The translations under genes were made by a program, and so were the position numbers. 5,286 nucleotides of DNA from an uncultured Porphyromonas sp. (GTDB lineage: Bacteria; Bacteroidota; Bacteroidia; Bacteroidales; Porphyromonadaceae): positions 1 through 5,286 of the forward strand of contig CAMCJO010000171.1 of NCBI GenBank assembly GCA_945875135.1. The letters run 5' to 3'. This document shows, piece after piece, positions 1 to 5,286 of the stretch (its first letter is position 1; each line of letters starts with the position of its first letter). A model generated the notes under the pieces. The model had not been told where the DNA came from. It saw only the letters and a program-made list of their open reading frames with translations, and searched no databases.

Positions 1-140
1 GCTGAGAGCCTCTCGACGAACTGCTTGTCTACTCAGTATCAAGTGGTAAGTAGTGCCTACTCCTTGCTAGTCTATTTGGGGTAACTTGTCATCCGAATCG
101 GTCAGTTCGCTCGTTTTGAGAAGATTTTTGCCAAGAGCAC

Positions 141-170
141 TTGTCAATTGAAGAAGTTTGCGTACCTTTG
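141..170 (+). promoter_or_regulatory. Bacteroidetes-type promoter upstream of the ATPase gene
   Basis: The -7 element TACCTTTG at 163-170 fits the Bacteroidetes consensus TAnnTTTG exactly. A TTG at 141-143 sits 19 nt upstream and fits the -33 element of the same sigma-ABfr type promoters. Transcription would be expected to start near 177, leaving a leader of about 40 nt before the GTG at 216. The match is by eye and short motifs occur by chance, but both elements, the spacing and the position before a gene agree. No operator or riboswitch-like fold was seen in the leader. Confidence 0.62.
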
Positions 171-215
171 TCTTACCAAGATATAGGTATCTAGTCCAAG
201 CATCAAGATAAAGTA

Positions 216-1400
216 GTGGAGGCACTCTATAGAACACACGACTATCTGCTGCGCAACCTGAGCAATCCGATCCAGCGCAGCCTCTTTGGCGAGATTGACT
301 TCTCCGCCCCGCTGATCGGCATCTATGGCTGTCGTGGCGTGGGTAAGACCACCTTCCTGCTAGACTACGCTGCGAGGACTTTTGGGTCGCTCAATAGAAA
401 GTGTCTCTATGTCAATCTCAACAACTTCCTCTTTACGAGTGAGACGCTTGTAGACTTTGCTAAGACCTTTTACGACCATGGCGGGCGGCATCTGCTGCTA
501 GACCAGATCTATAAGTACCCCTCGTGGCACGAAGATCTGCTGGCTTGTATGCGCCTGATGCCGGACCTGCAGATTATCTACACCACCTCGATCGTACAGT
601 ACGACTCGGCACTCCCCATCGAGGAGCAGCTACCTGGAGCTGTCTACCGATTGGACGGCTTCTCGCTCCGTGAGTTCATACAGCTCAAGACGGGGCTTAA
701 CCTCCCGCAGGTCACGCTCGAGGAGATACTGAAGGATCACGAGACCATCTCTCGCGAGATCATGGGGATGGTCAATCCGCTCAACTACTTGGCGGACTAC
801 ACGCACCACGGTTACTACCCCTTCTTCCTCGAGGACCGCAACTACTCGGAGAATCTGCTGAAGAATATCAACATGATGCTGGAGGTCGATGTGAGCTTCC
901 TACGCAACCTCGACCAGCGTCTCCTACCCAAGTTGCGCAGACTACTCTACGAGCTGGGACGCACGGCACCCACTTCGCCCAATATCTCGCAACTCGCGCA
1001 GATGATCAGTGCCTCACGCGCTACCATCTCCAACTATATGCACATCCTCTCCGATGCGGGTCTCGTCACGCAGCTATACCGCGTCGGTGCAGAGGCAACG
1101 ACCCGCAAGCCGGCCATGTGCTATCTGCAAAACACCAACATAGGCTACGCACTCGTCCCCGAGCCGGTGACCAGTCCTGAGCTTTACTCCACCTTCTTCC
1201 TGACGCACCTACATCATGCACACCAAGTCAATGCAGGTGGGCGGGCACAGGTACACTTCGTACTGGACGAGACTTATGAATTTCGCATTGACAAGGAGCT
1301 GGGCGGGCGCTATCGTCCCGACCGCTACTACGCAGTGCAAGGCATCCCCATGGGGCATGACAATGTCATCCCGCTATGGCTCTTCGGCTTTATCTACTAA
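216..1400 (+). CDS. AAA family ATPase, AAA_14/DUF4143 type (COG1373-like), with altered catalytic motifs
   Basis: This 394-residue protein has the architecture of the AAA_14-DUF4143 ATPases that are abundant in Bacteroidetes: an N-terminal P-loop NTPase, a winged-helix segment and a PD-(D/E)XK nuclease-like tail. The cellular role of the family is not well established and I assign none. The Walker A loop GCRGVGKTT is at residues 38-46. The Walker B strand is LLLDQ at 93-97, with Gln where Glu is usual. The sensor-1 region is around 121-126 (IYTTSI). The GFSLREF motif is at 148-154. A winged helix spans about 252-290 (NISQLAQMISASRATISNYM). The tail ends in PLWLFGFIY, as full-length relatives do, so the C-terminus is complete. 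In the tail, the usual GDF and FEVGGK positions read VHF (346-348) and FRIDKE (356-361), so a nuclease activity is unlikely. No signal peptide or membrane segment is apparent, so it is probably cytoplasmic. GTG at 216 is the only reasonable start: an in-frame stop lies at 192-194, there is no ATG between, and the N-terminus LYRTHDYLL fits the family. AGA, AGG and CGG arginine codons occur here, unlike in the neighbouring nifJ, which suggests lower expression. Confidence 0.88.
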   Translation: MEALYRTHDYLLRNLSNPIQRSLFGEIDFSAPLIGIYGCRGVGKTTFLLDYAARTFGSLNRKCLYVNLNNFLFTSETLVDFAKTFYDHGGRHLLLDQIYKYPSWHEDLLACMRLMPDLQIIYTTSIVQYDSALPIEEQLPGAVYRLDGFSLREFIQLKTGLNLPQVTLEEILKDHETISREIMGMVNPLNYLADYTHHGYYPFFLEDRNYSENLLKNINMMLEVDVSFLRNLDQRLLPKLRRLLYELGRTAPTSPNISQLAQMISASRATISNYMHILSDAGLVTQLYRVGAEATTRKPAMCYLQNTNIGYALVPEPVTSPELYSTFFLTHLHHAHQVNAGGRAQVHFVLDETYEFRIDKELGGRYRPDRYYAVQGIPMGHDNVIPLWLFGFIY

Positions 1401-1443
1401 AGCAACAGACTAACAACAACACAAGTAATGTCAACACATAGAA
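1401..1443 (+). promoter_or_regulatory. A-rich spacer and translation leader of nifJ, no Shine-Dalgarno
   Basis: The 43 bp between the ATPase stop (TAA, 1398-1400) and the nifJ ATG at 1444 are rich in A and C, with repeated AACA words and no GGAG-like sequence. This is typical of Bacteroidetes genes, where initiation depends on an unstructured A-rich leader. I see no TAnnTTTG element in the gap or in the last 100 bp of the ATPase gene, so nifJ may be co-transcribed from 141-170 or use a promoter that departs from the consensus. Confidence 0.5.
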
Positions 1444-4400
1444 ATGGCTAATCCAACTAAAAAGACAATGACCTGTGACGGCAACCAAGCGGCCGCACAC
1501 GTCGCCTACATGTTTAGCGAGGTAGCTGCTATCTACCCTATCACCCCCTCCTCCACGATGGCGGAGTATGTCGATGAGTGGGCAGCTGCCAAGCGCAAGA
1601 ACATCTTCGGAGAGATCGTCGAGGTACAGGAGATGCAGAGCGAGGCTGGTGCTGCTGGCGCTATGCACGGAGCTCTACAGGCTGGTGCTCTCGGTGTCAC
1701 CTTTACCGCATCTCAGGGACTGCTCCTGATGCTTCCCAATATGTACAAAGTGGCTGGTGAGCTACTCCCAGGCGTCTACCACGTAGCCGCTCGTACGATC
1801 GCTTCGCAGGCTCTCTCTATCTTCGGTGATCACCAGGATGTGATGAGTGCTCGTATGACCGGTCTCGCACAGCTCTGCACGGGCTCTGTACAGGAGGTCA
1901 TGGACCTCGCTGCTGTTGCTCACCTCACAGCTATCAAGAGCCGCGTACCTTTTATCCACTTCTTTGACGGCTTCCGCACATCACACGAGATCCAGAAGAT
2001 CGAGTATCTCTCTAACGAAGACCTCGAGCCACTCATCGACCAGAAGGCTCTGCGCCAGTTCCGTGAGCGTGCACTCAGTGCCCATGCTCCCGTAGTACGT
2101 GGTACTGCTCAGAACGGCGACATCTTCTTCCAGGCTCGTGAAGCTTCCAACCCCTTCTACGATGCAGTCCCCGCTGTCGTACAGGACTACATGGATCAGC
2201 TGGCTAAGATCACGGGACGTCACTACCACCTCTTCGACTACTACGGAGATCCCGAGGCTGAGCACGTCGTCATCGCTATGGGCTCTGTCACAGAGACCAT
2301 CCGCGAGTCCATCGACTACCTACGCGCTCAGGGCAAGAAGGTAGGACTTGTAGCCGTACACCTCTATCGTCCTTTCAGCGTAGAGCACTTCCTCGGTGCA
2401 CTCCCCAAGAGTGTCAAGCGTATCGCTGTCCTCGATCGCACCAAGGAGCCAGGAGCTGCTGGTGATCCGCTCTACCTCGATGTCAAGAACGCTCTCTACA
2501 CACAGCCTAACGCTCCACTAGTCGTAGGTGGTCGCTATGGTCTATCGAGCAAAGACACGACACCCGCTCAGATCATCGCCGTCTTTGACAATCTAGCGAT
2601 GAACGAGCCGAAGGATCAGTTTACCGTTGGCATCGTCGACGACGTCACCTTCAAGTCTCTACCCCTAGGCCAGGAGGTCGAGCTCGAGAGCGATGCTTAC
2701 GAGGCTAAGTTCTTCGGACTAGGTGCAGACGGTACGGTCGGTGCTAACAAGAACTCCGTCAAGATCATTGGCGAAAACACCAACAAGTACTGCCAGGCTT
2801 ACTTCGCTTACGACTCTAAGAAGAGCGGTGGCTTTACCGCTTCTCACCTACGCTTTGGCGATCAGCCCATCCGTAGTACCTATCTAGTCGTACGCCCCAA
2901 CTTCGTAGCTTGCCACGTACCCGCTTACCTACGCATGTACGATGTCCTCGCAGGGCTTCGCAAGGGTGGTACGTTCCTCCTCAACTCTATCTGGGATCTA
3001 GACAGCATCGAGGAGCACCTCCCCAACCACATCAAGCGTTACCTCGCTGAGAACGATATCTCCTTCTACATGATCAACGCTACCGAGATCGCTCAGCACA
3101 TTGGTCTAGGCAACCGCACGAACACGATCCTGCAGAGTGCCTTCTTCAAGATCTCTGGCGTCATCCCCTACGATTTAGCCGTAGAGCAGATGAAGAAGTT
3201 CATCGTCAAGTCTTACTCTCGCAAGGGTGAGGAGATTGTCAATAAGAACTTCGCAGCTGTCGACGAGGGTGCCAACGTTATCCAGGTTCCCGTCAAGGCT
3301 GAGTGGGCTAACCTACCAGACGAGCCCGCAGTCGAGCATGCTGGTGACACCGACTTCGTACGAGACGTAGTACGCGTCATCAACGCTCAGCGTGGAGACT
3401 CACTCCCCGTCTCTGCCTTCGCAGGTCGCGAGGATGGTACTTGGGACTCTGGTACGGCCGACTCGGAGAAGCGTGGTGTCTCTGACCTCGTACCTGTATG
3501 GATCGAGGACAACTGTATCCAGTGCAACCAGTGCGCTTTCGTCTGTCCTCACGCTACGATCCGTCCATTCCTACTCAACGAGAAGGAGGCTCAGGGTACC
3601 GACGTAGCGCTACTCGATGCTACGGGCAAGGGCTTCAAGGAGGCTGGTCTCAAGTTCCGCATCCAGGTCAACTACCTCGACTGTCTCGGATGTACCAACT
3701 GTGTCAATGTCTGCCCAGGCAATAAGCAGGGCAAGGCACTCAAGATGGTTCACCTCGACGACGAGATACGTGAGAAGCAGAGCGACTGGGACTACATGCG
3801 TCATCAGGTGACCAACAAGGCTTACATGGTCGACGTACAGTCCAACGTCAAGAACTCACAGTTTGCACAGCCCCTCTTTGAGTACTCAGGAGCTTGCTCT
3901 GGTTGTGGTGAGACACCTTATGTCAAGCTACTAACGCAGCTCTTCGGAACTCGTCAGGTTGTGGCAAACGCTACCGGTTGCTCCTCTATCTACTCAGCTT
4001 CAGCACCCTCTACTCCCTACACGACCAATGAGCGTGGCGAGGGTCCCGCATGGGCTAACTCTCTCTTTGAGGACAATGCTGAGTTTGGTATGGGTATGTA
4101 CATCGCCTCTAACTCGAACCGCAACCGCCTCGTGCACCTCGTCAAAGAGGTTCTAGAGGAGGGTAAGGAGCCTATTAGCGATGAGCTACGCCAGCTACTC
4201 AGCGAGTGGGTCGAGCAGCGCTTCGATGGCGATGCTTCACAGCAGCTCAGCTACAAGATCCTACCTCTGCTCGATGCTGAGGCTAAGGGTCACATGCATT
4301 ACATCTACAACCTGCGTCACCACTTCGTCAAGCCCTCACAGTGGATCATCGGTGGTGACGGATGGGCATACGATATCGGCTTCGGTGGTCTCGACCACGT

Positions 4401-5076
4401 ACTCGCTTCGGGCAAGAATGTCAACGTCCTCGTACTCGACACGGAGGTTTACTCCAATACGGGTGGACAGTCCTCTAAGAGTACGCCTCTGGGTGCTATC
4501 GCTAAGTTTGCCGCAGCAGGTAAGCGTGTCCGCAAGAAGGATCTAGGTCTTATCGCGACCACCTACGGCTACGTCTATGTAGCTCAGATCGCTATGGGAG
4601 CCAACCAAGCTCAGACGCTCAAGGTACTCCGTGAGGCTGAGGCTTACGAGGGTCCCTCACTCGTGATCGCTTACTCACCCTGTATCTCACACGGACTCAA
4701 GGGTGGTATGGGCAATGCACAGCTCGAGCAGAAGCGCGCCGTAGAGTGTGGTTACTGGCACCTCTGGCACCACGACCCACGTCGTGAGCAGGAGGGCAAG
4801 AACCCCTTCGTACTCGACAGCAAGGAGCCGGACTTCACGAAGTTCAAGGACTTCCTCAAGGGCGAGGTACGCTACGCTTCACTCTTCAAGATGTACCCAG
4901 AGATCGCTGAGGAGCTAGCCAACGAGTCACTCCGCTCAGCCTTCAAGCGCTACAACACCTACCTACGTATCTCATCTTCCGAGTGGGAAAACGACTACGG
5001 TCCTCTCGCTGACATCCTCGATGCCAAGCCCGAGCCCACCACGCCTGAGGAGGTACATGCCGTAGACCTCACCTAG
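1444..5076 (+). CDS. nifJ: Pyruvate:ferredoxin (flavodoxin) oxidoreductase, single-chain
   Basis: This cytoplasmic enzyme converts pyruvate and CoA to acetyl-CoA and CO2, passing two electrons to ferredoxin or flavodoxin; it is a main source of acetyl-CoA and low-potential electrons in anaerobes. At 1210 residues it is full length for the homodimeric form. Domains in order: pyruvate-binding domain I (about 1-260) with YPITPSS at 31-37 and MQSEAGA at 64-70; domain II (about 261-415); gamma-like domain III (about 420-630) with GLGADGTVGANKNS at 425-438; the EKR linker (EKR at 675-677); a two-cluster ferredoxin domain; and the ThDP domain (about 780-1170). T34, E67, R117 and N1005 correspond to the active-site Thr31, Glu64, Arg114 and Asn996 of the Desulfocurvibacter africanus enzyme. 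Cluster ligands are C691/C694/C697/C701 and C747/C750/C753/C757, with the proximal cluster on C818, C821, C846 and C1080. The ThDP/Mg motif starts GGDGWAYDIG at 970-979 and ends at SNTGGQ (1004-1009). The ATG at 1444 gives the expected short N-terminus. Arginine codons are mainly CGT and CGC, in keeping with high expression. No key residue is missing. Confidence 0.98.
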   Translation: MANPTKKTMTCDGNQAAAHVAYMFSEVAAIYPITPSSTMAEYVDEWAAAKRKNIFGEIVEVQEMQSEAGAAGAMHGALQAGALGVTFTASQGLLLMLPNMYKVAGELLPGVYHVAARTIASQALSIFGDHQDVMSARMTGLAQLCTGSVQEVMDLAAVAHLTAIKSRVPFIHFFDGFRTSHEIQKIEYLSNEDLEPLIDQKALRQFRERALSAHAPVVRGTAQNGDIFFQAREASNPFYDAVPAVVQDYMDQLAKITGRHYHLFDYYGDPEAEHVVIAMGSVTETIRESIDYLRAQGKKVGLVAVHLYRPFSVEHFLGALPKSVKRIAVLDRTKEPGAAGDPLYLDVKNALYTQPNAPLVVGGRYGLSSKDTTPAQIIAVFDNLAMNEPKDQFTVGIVDDVTFKSLPLGQEVELESDAYEAKFFGLGADGTVGANKNSVKIIGENTNKYCQAYFAYDSKKSGGFTASHLRFGDQPIRSTYLVVRPNFVACHVPAYLRMYDVLAGLRKGGTFLLNSIWDLDSIEEHLPNHIKRYLAENDISFYMINATEIAQHIGLGNRTNTILQSAFFKISGVIPYDLAVEQMKKFIVKSYSRKGEEIVNKNFAAVDEGANVIQVPVKAEWANLPDEPAVEHAGDTDFVRDVVRVINAQRGDSLPVSAFAGREDGTWDSGTADSEKRGVSDLVPVWIEDNCIQCNQCAFVCPHATIRPFLLNEKEAQGTDVALLDATGKGFKEAGLKFRIQVNYLDCLGCTNCVNVCPGNKQGKALKMVHLDDEIREKQSDWDYMRHQVTNKAYMVDVQSNVKNSQFAQPLFEYSGACSGCGETPYVKLLTQLFGTRQVVANATGCSSIYSASAPSTPYTTNERGEGPAWANSLFEDNAEFGMGMYIASNSNRNRLVHLVKEVLEEGKEPISDELRQLLSEWVEQRFDGDASQQLSYKILPLLDAEAKGHMHYIYNLRHHFVKPSQWIIGGDGWAYDIGFGGLDHVLASGKNVNVLVLDTEVYSNTGGQSSKSTPLGAIAKFAAAGKRVRKKDLGLIATTYGYVYVAQIAMGANQAQTLKVLREAEAYEGPSLVIAYSPCISHGLKGGMGNAQLEQKRAVECGYWHLWHHDPRREQEGKNPFVLDSKEPDFTKFKDFLKGEVRYASLFKMYPEIAEELANESLRSAFKRYNTYLRISSSEWENDYGPLADILDAKPEPTTPEEVHAVDLT

Positions 5077-5092
5077 TCTGTCTGACTATCCC

Positions 5093-5120
5093 GAGCCTCT
5101 GGCGTAAGCCCAGCAGGCTC
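5093..5120 (+). other. Bulged stem-loop in the nifJ 3' untranslated region
   Basis: GAGCCT (5093-5098) pairs with AGGCTC (5115-5120), and the stem continues inward as CTGG (5099-5102) with CCAG (5110-5113) across a single bulged C at 5114. That makes a 10-bp stem around a 7-nt loop. No T-run follows, so it is not itself a standard intrinsic terminator. It lies between the nifJ stop and the real terminator and could stabilise the mRNA 3' end. That role is inference. Confidence 0.55.
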
Positions 5121-5131
5121 CCCAACATAGC

Positions 5132-5170
5132 AAAGCCGTGTAGCCATCCGAGCTACACGGCTTTTGTTTG
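5132..5170 (+). terminator. Rho-independent terminator of nifJ (and any ATPase-nifJ transcript)
   Basis: A perfect 13-bp inverted repeat pairs 5132-5144 with 5152-5164 around a 7-nt loop (CATCCGA, 5145-5151). The GC-rich core is GCCGTGTAGC. The 3' arm runs into a T-rich tract, CTTTTGTTTG, at 5161-5170. The position, 55 bp after the nifJ stop, fits termination of that transcript. The A-run on the 5' arm mirrors the T-run, so it could in principle also act on the opposite strand. The T-tract ends exactly where the group II intron sequence begins. Confidence 0.93.
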
Positions 5171-5286
5171 GTATGACGGGCATGTCATAGATCTGTGGTG
5201 AAAGTCCACACGGGGCGTAGTTGCCAACGAACCCCATAGCGACTTGCAAGTTTCAAGGGGCGACCCTTGGGAGAGAAGAAGCAATA
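5171..5286 (+). mobile_element. Group II intron, bacterial class C (IIC), 5' end only, cut by the window edge
   Basis: These 116 bases match, element by element, the start of domain I of group IIC introns as I recall it from the Oceanobacillus iheyensis intron. They begin GTATG, close to the GTGYG 5' consensus. Next is a small hairpin with a GGGCAT loop (stem 5173-5177/5184-5188; GGCAT is also present in the O. iheyensis loop). Then come a TGTGG/CCACA stem (5194-5198/5206-5210) around TGAAAGT, where O. iheyensis has GGGTGAGAGTCCC; a GGGG/CCCC stem (5212-5215/5232-5235) enclosing GTTGCCAACGAA; TAGC followed by TTGCAAG; a perfect CAAGGG/CCCTTG stem capped by a GCGA GNRA tetraloop (5254-5269); and a purine-rich GAGAAGAAGC. 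It lies on the same strand as nifJ, directly after the terminator, as expected for class C retrohoming. The rest of domain I, the reverse transcriptase ORF and domains V-VI would be downstream, so I cannot tell whether the intron is complete or active. The exact 5' junction is inferred from the alignment. Confidence 0.85.

Noticed and set aside
49..61. Small inverted repeat AGTAG-TGC-CTACT
   Set aside because: A 5-bp stem with no T-tract or neighbouring elements is within chance expectation.
1..84. Frame open from the window edge to a TAA at 82-84, a possible 27-codon tail of an upstream gene
   Set aside because: It is too short to recognise, has no motif, and a chance open stretch of this length is common. 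It may be a gene end, but nothing supports it.
1428..1451. Seven-codon uORF (ATG to TAA) overlapping the nifJ start, out of frame
   Set aside because: There is no ribosome-binding signal and no leader-peptide features such as repeated amino acid codons. Probably chance in an A-rich leader.
1981..2265. Open frame on the minus strand inside nifJ, with similar ones at 1390-1668, 1762-1959 and 3610-3804
   Set aside because: They lie fully or almost fully within nifJ, encode no recognisable domain, and follow from its biased codon usage. They are antisense shadows.
4181..4546. 121-codon + strand open frame within nifJ
   Set aside because: It is an alternative frame of the ThDP domain coding region, with a low-complexity Ser/Thr-rich product typical of shadow frames.
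5171..5286. Alternative reading as a riboswitch or cobalamin-like element, because of GGTGAAAGTCCAC and CCAACGAA motifs
   Set aside because: The order of stems, the GCGA-capped helix, the GTATG start and the position right after a terminator fit a group IIC intron much better, and a riboswitch would be expected upstream of a gene.

Overview
The window looks like chromosomal DNA of an anaerobic Bacteroidales bacterium, most likely Porphyromonas or a close relative. This is an inference from four observations: moderately GC-rich coding sequence with many CTA and CTC leucine codons, a good match to the Bacteroidetes promoter consensus (TTG, 19-nt spacer, TAnnTTTG), A-rich translation starts without Shine-Dalgarno sequences, and an AAA ATPase of a family common in that phylum. 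Genus-level assignment is tentative.

Layout, all on the + strand. Bases 1-140 hold no gene I can recognise. A promoter at 141-170 leads into a 394-codon gene (216-1400, GTG start) for an ATPase of the AAA_14/DUF4143 type. Its Walker A loop is intact, but several other catalytic positions differ from the family pattern. After a 43-bp gap comes a full-length nifJ gene (1444-5076) for a 1210-residue pyruvate:ferredoxin oxidoreductase, with all thiamine-diphosphate and iron-sulfur ligands visible. Its stop codon is followed by a bulged hairpin (5093-5120) and a strong 13-bp intrinsic terminator (5132-5170).

The last 116 bases (5171-5286) read as the 5' end of a group II intron RNA, domain I, of the bacterial class C (IIC) type, cut by the window edge. 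It starts a few bases after the terminator stem, which is the kind of site class C introns are known to use. Any intron-encoded reverse transcriptase and the catalytic domain V would lie beyond the window.

The two protein genes have no evident functional link. nifJ is central energy metabolism. The ATPase is an accessory protein of unknown role that may share a transcript with nifJ. The intron uses the nifJ terminator as a landing site and leaves the coding sequence intact.
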